Shown piece by piece: positions 35,757 through 45,660 of a DNA stretch of 64,000 bases. Within the stretch, counting starts at the first letter, position 1. The number at the start of each line of letters is the position of its first letter. Source of the stretch: an uncultured Gammaproteobacteria bacterium (GTDB taxonomy: Bacteria > Pseudomonadota > Gammaproteobacteria > Pseudomonadales > Pseudohongiellaceae); the NCBI GenBank assembly GCA_903853385.1, contig CAINTJ010000044.1, positions 1 through 64,000 of the forward strand, written 5' to 3'. The translations under genes and the position numbers were made by a program. The notes under the pieces are model-generated. The model worked only from the letters and a program-made list of their open reading frames with translations, did not search any database and had not been told where the DNA came from.

Positions 35757-36584
35757 TCATTCTTGCAGGAAGCGGGCGGCCTCGCTGTTGAACAGCGCCG
35801 TGGTCGGCAGGTTCTGATGGATGGTTTTAGGCACGACCAGCAGCCGGCCCTGGTTCAGATTGTTTAACATTTCACGAAAGTGTTCTGCTTTGATCAGATC
35901 CTGTTCCGCTCCGATCAACAGCACTGGCGTGTGAATCGTGCGCAGCTGCTGCAACGAAATGTGCGGTTCATCGAGGTCCTGTTCAAGCTGGCGCTGCAGC
36001 CGGCTCCAGTTTTCGCGCTTGTCACCGGCAAGCAGCTGGTTGTTCACGTAGGCCAGACTCTGTTTCATGCTGGCAAGCAGTGCATCCACCAAGGCGTCGG
36101 GGCGCAGGTTGGGTGATGCGGCCACAATGCGGTTCACCTGGTCGGGATGACGGATGCCCATCAAAAGCGCAATGATGCCACCATCGCTGTGCCCCAGCAG
36201 ATCAGCCTTGGCGATATGTTCATGGTCGAGCAGTTCGGCGAAATCATCGGCCTGCAGTTCGAAGGTGAAGCGGGCTTTGCCATCTTCACTGTTGCCGCGA
36301 CCGCGACCATCCACTGCAATCACTCGATGGGCGCCAGAGAAGTAGGCAATCTGGCAGGACATGCTGACAATCGAGCCATCATTACCGTGCATGATCAATA
36401 GCGGCGGACCCGCTCCGTAGATTTCATAATAGAGCCGGACGCCATTCACCGTGGCGTAGTGACCGGCAGCCTTGTTGTTGCCGTAGTGGATGGGAGATGG
36501 GCAAGGTGATGATTGCGAGAGTGCTACATCAGAGCTGAGCGCGATGCTGAACAGCCCCATCAAGTACCAGAAGACAGGTCGCAT
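35757..36584 (-). CDS. Exported alpha/beta hydrolase
   Basis: A 275-residue alpha/beta-hydrolase-fold protein with an N-terminal signal-like segment (MRPVFWYLMGLFSIALSSDV). The oxyanion-region motif is LLIMHGNDGS, the nucleophile elbow is GHSDGG, and an Asp and a final His (VVPKTIHQNLP) complete the likely triad. AAGGAG lies 8 bases before the ATG at 36584, which is why I prefer it to the longer frame. Substrate unknown. Confidence 0.8.
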   Translation of the reverse strand: MRPVFWYLMGLFSIALSSDVALSQSSPCPSPIHYGNNKAAGHYATVNGVRLYYEIYGAGPPLLIMHGNDGSIVSMSCQIAYFSGAHRVIAVDGRGRGNSEDGKARFTFELQADDFAELLDHEHIAKADLLGHSDGGIIALLMGIRHPDQVNRIVAASPNLRPDALVDALLASMKQSLAYVNNQLLAGDKRENWSRLQRQLEQDLDEPHISLQQLRTIHTPVLLIGAEQDLIKAEHFREMLNNLNQGRLLVVPKTIHQNLPTTALFNSEAARFLQE

Positions 36585-36624
36585 CACCGTTCTCCTTGCG
36601 GGCTCCAAGTCAAAGTAATTGAAT

Positions 36625-38085
36625 TCAAATCCCCAGATCATTCCACAGCGCATCAACGCGCTCTTTCACTTCCTTGCTCATGCTCAGTGGCCGGCCCCAT
36701 TCGCGTGTGGTTTCCGGGCCGATCTTGGTGGTGGCATCAAAACCCATTTTGGAACCCAGTCCTGACACTGGCGACGCAAAATCCAGATAATCAATCGGCG
36801 TGTGTTCCATGCTGATGGTGTCACGCACCGGATCCATGCGGGTGGTCATCGCCCAGATCACATCTTTCCAGTCACGAATGTTGACATCAGCATCCACCAC
36901 AATCACAAACTTGGTGTACATGAACTGCCGCAGAAACGACCACACGCCCATCATCACCCGCTTGGCATGGCCTGGATATTGTTTGCGGATGCTGACCACG
37001 GCCAGGCGATAGGAGCAACCTTCCGGCGGCAAATAAAAATCGACGATCTCCGGATATTGTTTCTGGATCAGCGGTATAAACACCTCATTGAGTGCCACGC
37101 CGAGTATCGCCGGCTCATCCGGTGGCCTGCCTGTGTAGGTGCTGTGATAAATCGGGTTCTTGCGGTGGGTGATGGTGGTGACTGTGAACACCGGAAATTG
37201 TTCGACTTCGTTGTAGTAACCGGTGTGATCGCCGAACGGACCTTCATCAGCAATGTCACCGGGATGCAGCACACCTTCAAGAATGATTTCAGCTGTGGCG
37301 GGCACTTGCAGATTGCAGGTGAGCGCTTTGGCTACTTCGGTTTTGCTGCCACGCAACAAGCCGGCAAAACCATATTCAGACAAGCTGTCGGGAATCGGCG
37401 TCACTGTGGCGAGTGTTGTGGCCGGATCAGCGCCCAGCGCTACCACTACCGGAAACGGCTGGCCCGGATGTTTTTCCTGGAAGTCACGGAAATCCAGTGC
37501 ACCACCGCGTTGCGGCAGCCAGCGCATGATCAGCCGGTTCTTGCTGATTTTCTGCATGCGATAGATGCCGAGATTCTGCCGCTCTTTCAGCGGGCCCCGC
37601 GTGATCACCAGCGGCCAGGTCATCAGTGGACCGACGTCTTCTGGCCAGCAGGTTTGAATCGGAAACAGATCGAGATCAACCTGGTCGCCAGTCAAGACTA
37701 CTTCCTGGCATACGGGCTTGCTGATTTCCCTGGGGGCCAGGTTGAGCGCCTGCTTGAACAACGGCGCCTTGTCGAGCAGATCGCGAAAACCTTTCGGCGG
37801 CTCCGGCTCTTTCAGGAAAGCGAGCAGTTTGCCGACATCGCGCAGCGATGCCACATCCTGCTGTCCCATCGCCAGCGCCACCCGTTTCGGCGTGCCGAAC
37901 AGATTGCCGAGTACCGGCATCGAATAACCCGTGGGATTTTCAAACAGCAGCGCCGGCCCTTCTGCGCGCAGCGTGCGGTCACAGATCTCCGTCATCTCCA
38001 GTTTGGGATCGACAGGAATCTTGATGCGTTTCAGTTCGCCAATTTTTTCGAGGTGGGCAAGGAATGCACGAAGATCGCTGAACAT
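36625..38085 (-). CDS. ubiD: 4-hydroxy-3-polyprenylbenzoate decarboxylase UbiD
   Basis: This 486-residue prenylated-FMN enzyme decarboxylates the ubiquinone precursor. The start [59 protein letters not shown] and [12 protein letters not shown] are canonical. It needs the prenyltransferase UbiX, not in this window. It follows rho on the same strand after 178 bases that hold a long inverted repeat. Confidence 0.96.
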   Translation of the reverse strand: MFSDLRAFLAHLEKIGELKRIKIPVDPKLEMTEICDRTLRAEGPALLFENPTGYSMPVLGNLFGTPKRVALAMGQQDVASLRDVGKLLAFLKEPEPPKGFRDLLDKAPLFKQALNLAPREISKPVCQEVVLTGDQVDLDLFPIQTCWPEDVGPLMTWPLVITRGPLKERQNLGIYRMQKISKNRLIMRWLPQRGGALDFRDFQEKHPGQPFPVVVALGADPATTLATVTPIPDSLSEYGFAGLLRGSKTEVAKALTCNLQVPATAEIILEGVLHPGDIADEGPFGDHTGYYNEVEQFPVFTVTTITHRKNPIYHSTYTGRPPDEPAILGVALNEVFIPLIQKQYPEIVDFYLPPEGCSYRLAVVSIRKQYPGHAKRVMMGVWSFLRQFMYTKFVIVVDADVNIRDWKDVIWAMTTRMDPVRDTISMEHTPIDYLDFASPVSGLGSKMGFDATTKIGPETTREWGRPLSMSKEVKERVDALWNDLGI

Positions 38086-38145
38086 AGTTTTATAGGTGTA
38101 TCACGAATCCCGAAGTGTCAGAGCCGAATAGCTCCGATGTCGGAA

Positions 38146-38224
38146 AGCCGATCGCGGCGAGCCAGTCGTGCCAAGGAGGAGCGTAAGCGACGGATGCACG
38201 ACTGGGGAGCGCAAGCGATTGGCT
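38146..38224. repeat. Large nested inverted repeat between rho and ubiD
   Basis: Outer arms AGCCGATCGC and GCGATTGGCT (one mismatch) enclose perfect inner arms CCAGTCGTGC (38162-38171) and GCACGACTGG (38196-38205). Two copies of GGAGCG(T/C)AAGCGA lie in the right half. It is directly downstream of the rho stop, so it may act as a terminator or RNA stabiliser, or be an intergenic repeat element present elsewhere in the genome. Confidence 0.55.
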
Positions 38225-38263
38225 GCAGGCCACCCCCAATTCGATACTGGCACCTGTTTCCTC

Positions 38264-39940
38264 TTATTTGCGTTTCATTGAGTTGAAAAACTCATCATTG
38301 GTCTTGGTATCTTTGAGCTTGTCGAGAATGAACTCGGTAGCCGGCACATCTTCCATCGTCGTCAGCAACTTGCGCAAAATCCACATGCGCTGCAGTTCTT
38401 CTTCGGTCGTCAGCAAATCTTCACGACGGGTACCGGAGCGGCGTACGTTGATGGCAGGATAAACGCGCTTCTCGGCCATTTTGCGGTCGAGATGCAATTC
38501 CATGTTGCCGGTGCCCTTGAATTCTTCGTAGATAACTTCGTCCATCTTCGAGCCGGTTTCGATCAAACAAGTGGCGATGATGGTCAAGCTGCCGCCTTCT
38601 TCAATGTTACGCGCAGCCCCGAAGAAACGTTTGGGCCGTTCGAGCGCATGCGCATCCACACCGCCGGTCAGTACTTTGCCGGAGGAGGGGATGATGGTGT
38701 TGTAGGCGCGCGCCAGACGCGTGATCGAGTCGAGCAGGATCACCACATCTTCCTTGTGTTCCACCAGCCGTTTGGCTTTTTCAATCACCATCTCGGCTAC
38801 TTGCACGTGACGTGAAGGTGGTTCGTCGAAAGTGGAGGCGACGACTTCGCCGCGCACGGAGCGCTGCATTTCGGTCACTTCTTCCGGACGTTCGTCGATC
38901 AGCAGCACGATCAGTCGGCATTCCGGCGAATTGCGCGTGATGGCCTGGGCGATGTTCTGCAGAATCAGGGTTTTACCGGCTTTCGGCGGCGATACGATCA
39001 AACCGCGCTGGCCTTTGCCGATTGGCGCTATCAGGTCGATGGTGCGCGAGCTCAGATCTTCGGTGCTGCCATTGCCGGCTTCGAGTTTGAGGCGTTTGTC
39101 CGGGAACAGCGGCGTCAGGTTTTCAAACAAGACTTTGGTGCGTGAATTTTCCGGGCGGTCGAAGTTGATTTCATCGACCTTCAGCAATGCGAAATAGCGC
39201 TCGCCTTCTTTGGGCGGGCGGATCTTGCCGCTGATGCTGTCACCAGTGCGCAGATTGAAGCGGCGGATCTGGCTGGGGCTTACGTAGATGTCATCCGGGC
39301 CGGCCAGGTAGGAGCCGTCCGCGGTGCGCAGAAAGCCGAAACCGTCCTGCAGGATTTCCAGTACACCATCGCTGTGGATGTCTTCACCGTTGCGGGCATG
39401 ACGCTTTAGTAGCTGGAAGATTACATCCTGCTTGCGGGTGCGCGAGACGTTCTCGATGCCCATCGCTTCGGCGGTTTGCAGCAATTCGGAAATCGGTTTT
39501 TTCTTGAGCTCGGTCAGGCTCATCGGGGCGCTCAGGCTGGGATGCAGCAAGGCTCGCTGTTCTTTCTCGGCAAGGGTTTCCACATCGGCAACATCGTTGG
39601 CTTCCCCACGGTTGCCGCGATCGAAATTGCGGTCGCCGCCGCTATGGCGATTGCCATTGCGTTCGCCACCGCCGTTGTTGTTGCGCTCTCCGCCACCGTT
39701 GCCGCGTTCTGGCCGTTCGCCACGATCGTGACGCGCCCCGCCCCCCGCATTGCGGTGATGGCCACGACCTTGCGGACGTTCACCGGAACGTTCGTTGGAG
39801 CGCTCGGAGCGTTCGTTCGAGCGTTCGTTGGTCCGCTCACTGGAGCGCTCGGCAGAGCGTTCGGTCGAGCGCTCGGCTGCTGCAGCTTCTACAGGCGGAT
39901 TTTCTTGGGGTTGATCGTCGTTACGATCGTTGGCAGGCAT
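38264..39940 (-). CDS. rho: Transcription termination factor Rho with long N-terminal extension
   Basis: A 558-residue hexameric RNA helicase, against 419 in E. coli. The conserved Rho begins at M140 ([20 protein letters not shown]), followed by the RNA-binding domain ([20 protein letters not shown]), Walker A (SPPKAGKT), [13 protein letters not shown] and [17 protein letters not shown]. The first 139 residues are low-complexity: repeats of SER/NER in residues 23-55, then Gly/Asn/Arg-rich sequence. This arm is probably disordered and positively charged in part, and may bind RNA. The frame is continuous and the ATG at 39940 opens it; no start nearer the core is better supported. Confidence 0.96.
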   Translation of the reverse strand: MPANDRNDDQPQENPPVEAAAAERSTERSAERSSERTNERSNERSERSNERSGERPQGRGHHRNAGGGARHDRGERPERGNGGGERNNNGGGERNGNRHSGGDRNFDRGNRGEANDVADVETLAEKEQRALLHPSLSAPMSLTELKKKPISELLQTAEAMGIENVSRTRKQDVIFQLLKRHARNGEDIHSDGVLEILQDGFGFLRTADGSYLAGPDDIYVSPSQIRRFNLRTGDSISGKIRPPKEGERYFALLKVDEINFDRPENSRTKVLFENLTPLFPDKRLKLEAGNGSTEDLSSRTIDLIAPIGKGQRGLIVSPPKAGKTLILQNIAQAITRNSPECRLIVLLIDERPEEVTEMQRSVRGEVVASTFDEPPSRHVQVAEMVIEKAKRLVEHKEDVVILLDSITRLARAYNTIIPSSGKVLTGGVDAHALERPKRFFGAARNIEEGGSLTIIATCLIETGSKMDEVIYEEFKGTGNMELHLDRKMAEKRVYPAINVRRSGTRREDLLTTEEELQRMWILRKLLTTMEDVPATEFILDKLKDTKTNDEFFNSMKRK

Positions 39941-40050
39941 GGTGAGGGTGCGGGTGCTAATGGGAATAACCTGGATTTGTCAGAGGGTTGATGGAAGCCT
40001 GCAAGGCAGCAGGCATGCGGATGCAGTTAATGCGAATATAGGAATACCGT

Positions 40051-40110
40051 AGTGTTTTTGATTTGTTTGGGTATGGTTTTTGGGTTTTTGTCTAGACGGT
40101 TTTGTGTGAA
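40051..40110 (-). promoter_or_regulatory. C-rich, G-poor segment in the rho leader, candidate Rut site
   Basis: Read on the minus strand, these 60 bases contain 19 C and only 2 G, and 40 bases in a row (40051-40090) have no G. Unstructured C-rich, G-poor RNA is what Rho loads on. The segment ends 111 bases before the rho ATG. Autogenous control of rho through its leader is known in E. coli, so this may be the loading site. Whether it is transcribed depends on a promoter I could not place. Confidence 0.4.
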
Positions 40111-40288
40111 CAGTTAAGTCTGAACTGACAGTCGAATTTGCTAGCAGATCCGCGTGATTGTGCTGTGCGGTAACTATGGAGTCTGCTAAGGGATAAGGGG
40201 TTTGGAGCGAGAGATGGCTGAAATCTAGCACCGTATTTTCAGGATGTCCAGAAAATATTATGGCTGAATTGCCGGGGGCTGAGGCTAT

Positions 40289-40314
40289 GCAGGAGCCACT
40301 ATTGTGGCTCCTGC
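40289..40314. repeat. Perfect 11-base hairpin downstream of trxA
   Basis: GCAGGAGCCAC and GTGGCTCCTGC pair perfectly around TATT. It lies 63 bases beyond the trxA stop and probably ends or protects the trxA transcript; no T-tract is present. A smaller hairpin (GTCCGC/GCGGAC, 40327-40343) and three imperfect copies of GCTGGTTA (40351-40378) lie between it and trxA. Confidence 0.45.
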
Positions 40315-40376
40315 TGCCAGAATCCGGTCCGCCGGTAGCGGACAGTAAAAATGGCTGGTTAGCTGGTTAGAGCTGG

Positions 40377-40706
40377 TTAAATAGTGCTATCAATAAACGC
40401 GGCCAACTGCGATTTGCTCATCGCGCCCACTTTCTTGCCGGCGACTTCACCATTCTTGAACAGGATCAAGGTCGGGATGCCTTTTACATTGAATTTGGGG
40501 GCGGTGGCACGATTGGCATCCACATCCATCTTGCAGATCTTGAGTTTGCCGGCATATTCCTCGGCCAGTTCATCCAGCACAGGGGCAATCATTTTACAGG
40601 GGCCGCACCAGGTGGCCCAGAAATCCACCAACACGGGACCGGATGCTTTCAATACATCTTGTTCGAAACTGTCATCAGTGGTGTGACTGAGATGCTGACT
40701 ACTCAT
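40377..40706 (-). CDS. trxA: Thioredoxin 1
   Basis: A 109-residue thioredoxin with the active site W33-C34-G-P-C37-K in [14 protein letters not shown] and the cis-Pro region [13 protein letters not shown]. It reduces protein disulfides in the cytoplasm. It lies upstream of rho on the same strand, the common trxA-rho order, but separated from it by 436 bases. Confidence 0.97.
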   Translation of the reverse strand: MSSQHLSHTTDDSFEQDVLKASGPVLVDFWATWCGPCKMIAPVLDELAEEYAGKLKICKMDVDANRATAPKFNVKGIPTLILFKNGEVAGKKVGAMSKSQLAAFIDSTI

Positions 40707-40792
40707 AAAAGTACCTGTGATTAAACTGTTGCATTGCTTGCTTATAATAAGGGCTAAGGATGGGGAATCAAGGGAGGAAGCCGTAGTCCTGG

Positions 40793-41938
<1,146 letters not shown>

Positions 41939-41945
41939 TCAGATT

Positions 41946-42896
41946 ATGGAGTTCAAGGATTACTACAAGATCCTCGGCGTCGAGCCCAAGGCTACCGCCG
42001 AGGAAATCAAGAAAGCCTATAAAAAACTGGCGCGTCGTTATCATCCGGACGTGAGCAAGGAAAAGGACGCCGAACAGAAGTTCAAGGAAATGGCAGAAGC
42101 CTACGAAGTGCTCAAGGATGATGGCAAGCGGCACGAATATGACCAGCTCAAAGCCAGCGGTGGCATGGGTGGTAGTGGCCAGTTCCGGCCCCCGCCGGGT
42201 TGGGAATCAGCTACGCATTATTCTGCTTCCCCCGGCGAGCAGAAGGATTTCAGCGACTTCTTTGAAGCCATGTTCGGGCGCAAAGGCGGTTTCCATCGTC
42301 CGCAGGGTGCTGGCGATCAGATGCGCATGGATGGCGAAGATGTGCATGCGGAACTTGCGTTGCTGCTGGAAGAACTCCATCAGGGCTGTGAGCAAACCGT
42401 GCAAATAAAGGTGCCGCAGGCCGACGAATATGGTCTGGTTACTCATCAAATCAAAAAGCTGCGCGTAAAAGTGCCGGCCGGTACCGCCGAAGGCGCAGTG
42501 TTGCGCATCAAGGGTCAGGGTGGTGCTGCCATCGGAGGAGGTGCTGCGGGCGATTTGCTGCTGAAAATCAAATTGGCTCCGCACCCCTTGTTCGCGGTGG
42601 ATGGCAAGGATGTTGCGTTGGTGGTGCCGGTGTTGCCGTGGGAAGCAGCGCTCGGCTGCAAGGTAACGATTCCGACTCTTCAGCATCCCACCCGCGTCAG
42701 CATCCCACCTGGCAGTCAGACCGGCCAGAAGTTGCGGCTCGCTGGTCTGGGCTTGCCAGGCACTCCCAAAGGCGATTTCCATGTGATCGTGAAAGTGGTG
42801 ATGCCCGACTTAATCAATGAAGCCGCCAAAGCCCTGTATCAACAACTCGCAGAACAACAGGGGCACAGTCCGCGTCCCTGGGAGAAACAGCCATGA
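41946..42896 (+). CDS. cbpA: DnaJ-like co-chaperone CbpA
   Basis: A 316-residue J-domain protein without the zinc-finger domain of DnaJ. The J domain is at residues 1-70 with H33-P-D35 (ARRYHPDVSK), followed by a Gly/Pro-containing linker and two client-binding beta domains (LRVKVPAGTAEGAVLRIKGQ, then PWEAALGCKVTIPTL). It stimulates DnaK and can bind curved DNA. It overlaps the cbpM gene by four bases. Confidence 0.95.
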   Translation: MEFKDYYKILGVEPKATAEEIKKAYKKLARRYHPDVSKEKDAEQKFKEMAEAYEVLKDDGKRHEYDQLKASGGMGGSGQFRPPPGWESATHYSASPGEQKDFSDFFEAMFGRKGGFHRPQGAGDQMRMDGEDVHAELALLLEELHQGCEQTVQIKVPQADEYGLVTHQIKKLRVKVPAGTAEGAVLRIKGQGGAAIGGGAAGDLLLKIKLAPHPLFAVDGKDVALVVPVLPWEAALGCKVTIPTLQHPTRVSIPPGSQTGQKLRLAGLGLPGTPKGDFHVIVKVVMPDLINEAAKALYQQLAEQQGHSPRPWEKQP

Positions 42897-43222
42897 CGAC
42901 ATTGTTTACCGTCGAACAGAATGGTGAGGAACTGTGGTGGAGCTTGCAGGAACTGAGTAACAGCAGCGCACTGCAGCCCGAGTTCATTGTGCAATGTGTG
43001 GAGCTGGGTCTGGTCGATGCCAGCGGCGTGCAAACCCAGTGGCGCTTCAACAGTGATGGCAGGTTTCGCCTGCAGAAAGCCTGGCGCTTGCATCGCGATC
43101 TGGAAGTGCAGGTGAGCGCCTTGCCGCTGGTGTTGCAGCTGCTTGATGAGCTTGGCGAGTTGCGGCAGGAAGCGGCTTACCTGCGCAAGCGCTTGCAGCA
43201 TTGGGAACAAAGTCAGGGCTGA
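42893..43222 (+). CDS. cbpM: Chaperone modulator CbpM
   Basis: A 109-residue MerR-like helical protein that binds the J domain of CbpA and inhibits it. EEL..SLQELSNSSALQPEFIVQCVELGLV and a C-terminal helical stretch (RQEAAYLRKRLQHWEQ) are typical. It overlaps the cbpA stop (ATGA), and the FtsH paralog gene follows 40 bases later on the same strand. Confidence 0.88.
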   Translation: MTTLFTVEQNGEELWWSLQELSNSSALQPEFIVQCVELGLVDASGVQTQWRFNSDGRFRLQKAWRLHRDLEVQVSALPLVLQLLDELGELRQEAAYLRKRLQHWEQSQG

Positions 43223-43262
43223 TGCAGAAGCATATCTATCAACCAGGGTGCAGTGAAACAGC

Positions 43263-45092
43263 ATGGCAGCGATGGAAAAAAAACACCAATTCAATTTTGC
43301 CTATCTGGTAATCGCACTGTGGGCGATCGTGCTGTTCCAGTACTGGTTCGGGCCAGCTTCCCAGCGTGTTGACATCAGCTATAGCCAGTTTGAAAGCTAT
43401 TTGCAGGAAGGCAAGATCAAACTGGTGGCGGTGGACGACCGTTATATTCACGGCGAGTTCAAGGATCCGCTCGCAGGCAAGACCCGCTTCCTGACTCCAC
43501 GACTGGAAGTGGCGCTGGCCGACAAACTGGCCAAATATCAGGTGGAATACACCGGCGTGGTTGAAAACACTTTGCTTGCTTCGGTTATCTCGTGGGTGGC
43601 GCCCACGTTGCTGTTCCTGCTTGGCTGGTTCTTCCTGTTTCGCAGGTTTGCCGACAAGCAAGGCATGGGGGGGCTGATGAGCATCGGCAAAAGCCGCGCA
43701 CGTGTGATGGTGGAAAAAAGTACTGGTGTGTCGTTTGCTGATGTTGCCGGTGTCGACGAAGCCAAACAGGAGCTGGTGGAAGTAGTACAGTTTCTGAAAG
43801 AGCCTGAGCATTTCCGGCGGCTGGGCGCGCGTATTCCGAAAGGGGTATTGCTGGTGGGGCCGCCCGGCACCGGCAAGACCTTGCTGGCGCGTGCGGTGGC
43901 GGGTGAAGCGCAAGTGCCGTTTTTTTCCATCAGTGGTTCTGAATTCATCGAAATGTTTGTCGGTGTTGGTGCAGCCCGTGTCCGCGATTTGTTTGAGCAG
44001 GCCAAGGAACAGGCCCCTGCCATCATCTTCATTGACGAACTGGATGCGCTGGGTCGGGCCCGTGGCGTGGGACCAGTGGCCGGGGGGCATGACGAGCGCG
44101 AGCAAACCCTCAACCAGCTGCTGGCCGAGATGGACGGCTTCAACACCGCAGTGGGCGTGATCATTCTGGCGGCCACCAATCGCCCGGAAATTCTCGATCC
44201 GGCCCTGTTGCGCGCTGGTCGCTTCGACCGGCAAGTGCTGGTGGACCGGCCGGACAAGGTAGGACGTGAACAAATCCTGCGCGTGCACAGCAAAAAAATA
44301 CAGCTGGACCCTGCGGTTGAGATGGCGACCATTGCGGCCCTGACTACGGGCTTCACAGGCGCGGATCTGGCCAACCTCGTCAACGAAGCCGCGATTGTGG
44401 CTACCCGCCGCAATGCGGACAAAGTAGTGCTGGATGATTTTGTCAGTGCAATAGAGCGGATTGTAGCGGGTCTGGAGAAGCGCAACCGGTTGATCAATCC
44501 CAACGAGAAGAGCATCGTCGCGCATCATGAAATGGGACATGCACTGGTGGGCATGCTGCTGAACCCGAACCAGCCGATCCAAAAAGTATCAGTGATTCCG
44601 CGCGGTATCGGCGCGCTTGGCTACACCATCCAGCGGCCTTCGGAAGATCGCTACTTGCTCAGCAGTCAGGAACTGCGCGACCGTATGGCGATTTTGCTGG
44701 CAGGCCGGGCGGCCGAGCAACTCATATTCAATGAAGTTACCACCGGCGCTGCTGATGATCTGGCAAAAGCCACCGACATAGCGCGCGCGATGGTGCTGCG
44801 CTATGGCATGTCAGCGGAAGTAGGATTGCAGTCGCTGGAACTGCAGCAGCCGTTGTTTCTGGCAAATGCCCAGATGCCAATGCATCAGGATCACGGGCCG
44901 CGCATGGCAGAACGCATCTCGCATGCTGTCGGCGCATTGCTGGAGGTGGCAATCGCGCGCGCCACGGAATTGTTGCAGGAGAATGCCGAAGTATTGAAAC
45001 AAGCGTCGCAGCAATTGATACAGAAGGAAATCTTGAATGAGCAGGAATTGAAGCTGTTCAGTCAACGGCTGCGACGCCCTCCGCCGCCATAA
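43263..45092 (+). CDS. FtsH-family ATP-dependent membrane zinc protease (likely paralog)
   Basis: A 609-residue AAA protease. Two membrane helices (about 12-29 and 105-126) flank a periplasmic domain. Walker A is GPPGTGKT (199-206), the SRH region lies in [20 protein letters not shown], and the zinc site is H422-E-M-G-H426, with a third ligand expected in [14 protein letters not shown]. The usual FtsH has HEAGH. Housekeeping ftsH normally follows rlmE (ftsJ); this copy follows cbpA-cbpM, so it is probably an accessory FtsH of the kind linked with stress tolerance. I left the symbol blank because a main ftsH is expected elsewhere. Confidence 0.9.
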   Translation: MAAMEKKHQFNFAYLVIALWAIVLFQYWFGPASQRVDISYSQFESYLQEGKIKLVAVDDRYIHGEFKDPLAGKTRFLTPRLEVALADKLAKYQVEYTGVVENTLLASVISWVAPTLLFLLGWFFLFRRFADKQGMGGLMSIGKSRARVMVEKSTGVSFADVAGVDEAKQELVEVVQFLKEPEHFRRLGARIPKGVLLVGPPGTGKTLLARAVAGEAQVPFFSISGSEFIEMFVGVGAARVRDLFEQAKEQAPAIIFIDELDALGRARGVGPVAGGHDEREQTLNQLLAEMDGFNTAVGVIILAATNRPEILDPALLRAGRFDRQVLVDRPDKVGREQILRVHSKKIQLDPAVEMATIAALTTGFTGADLANLVNEAAIVATRRNADKVVLDDFVSAIERIVAGLEKRNRLINPNEKSIVAHHEMGHALVGMLLNPNQPIQKVSVIPRGIGALGYTIQRPSEDRYLLSSQELRDRMAILLAGRAAEQLIFNEVTTGAADDLAKATDIARAMVLRYGMSAEVGLQSLELQQPLFLANAQMPMHQDHGPRMAERISHAVGALLEVAIARATELLQENAEVLKQASQQLIQKEILNEQELKLFSQRLRRPPPP

Positions 45093-45121
45093 CCGGAGTG
45101 GGCAGGAGCGGGAGCAGCAGC

Positions 45122-45637
45122 TCAGCTCTTGCGCAGTGCTTGCCATAAACAAACGCCGATCAGCATCATAAAGCCCAGCAAGGCCAGTTGCGGAATCGTG
45201 AAGAAGTTGAAAAGCGGGTCGCGCCAGGTGATTTCGGCGCAGCTGCCGTCGCCGTAGAATAGTGCTTTCACCAAGCGTTTCAGCGGGAAATCCGCTTCCC
45301 ACATGTAGCTGAGGCTGGGTTCGCAGACAGGCACTTTGTCAGCCGGTAACATTTGCAAATAGATCTGGCGGGCAGCAAAGCCGCTGCCGACCAGCGCCAT
45401 CAGTGCCGACAGTGTGCCGTAAACAGTTCTGCCGCGGGTTGCCGGGTTGTGGATGGCGCCAACAAGAGCCACCAGGCCGGCAGCGATAAAGAACACGCGC
45501 TGCATGATGCACAGCGGGCAGGGTTCCAGCAGCAAGGCTTGTTCCATGTAGAGCGCAATGGCGATCATGGCTGCGCAGAACAGGAAGATACCGAGATTGA
45601 CCAGGCGGGGTTTCAGGAAAGTTGTTGCTGCGCTCAT
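45122..45637 (-). CDS. dsbB: Disulfide bond formation protein B
   Basis: A 171-residue inner-membrane protein with four helices that reoxidises DsbA using ubiquinone. The two essential Cys pairs are C40-P-L-C43 (EPCPLCIMQR) and C105/C133 (VPVCEPSLSYMWEADFPL and GDGSCAEI), close to the E. coli spacing. It is convergent with the FtsH gene. Confidence 0.96.
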   Translation of the reverse strand: MSAATTFLKPRLVNLGIFLFCAAMIAIALYMEQALLLEPCPLCIMQRVFFIAAGLVALVGAIHNPATRGRTVYGTLSALMALVGSGFAARQIYLQMLPADKVPVCEPSLSYMWEADFPLKRLVKALFYGDGSCAEITWRDPLFNFFTIPQLALLGFMMLIGVCLWQALRKS

Positions 45638-45660
45638 CGCTCGGCCTCGCTCACTTACGT

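Larger units (their letters stand above)
39941..40376. other. Rho leader and trxA downstream region, 436 bases
   Basis: No convincing gene. The left part is the rho leader, including a G-free stretch described separately; the right part holds two hairpins beyond the trxA stop. A frame at 39980-40231 on the minus strand has no ribosome-binding site and no recognisable product. Confidence 0.5.

Noticed and set aside
36802-38286. 494-residue plus-strand frame
   Set aside because: Shadow of ubiD; His/Gln/Arg-rich with no domain.
39700-39900. Repeated short units that could look like a CRISPR or tandem DNA repeat
   Set aside because: They encode the SER/NER protein repeats of the Rho arm in frame and vary at codon level; no spacer structure.
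39980-40231. 83-residue minus-strand frame upstream of rho as a RhoL-like leader peptide
   Set aside because: No ribosome-binding site, start codon not ATG, and the Thr/Lys/Gln/Pro-rich part simply reflects the G-poor leader.
43239-44582. 447-residue minus-strand frame
   Set aside because: Shadow of the FtsH gene.
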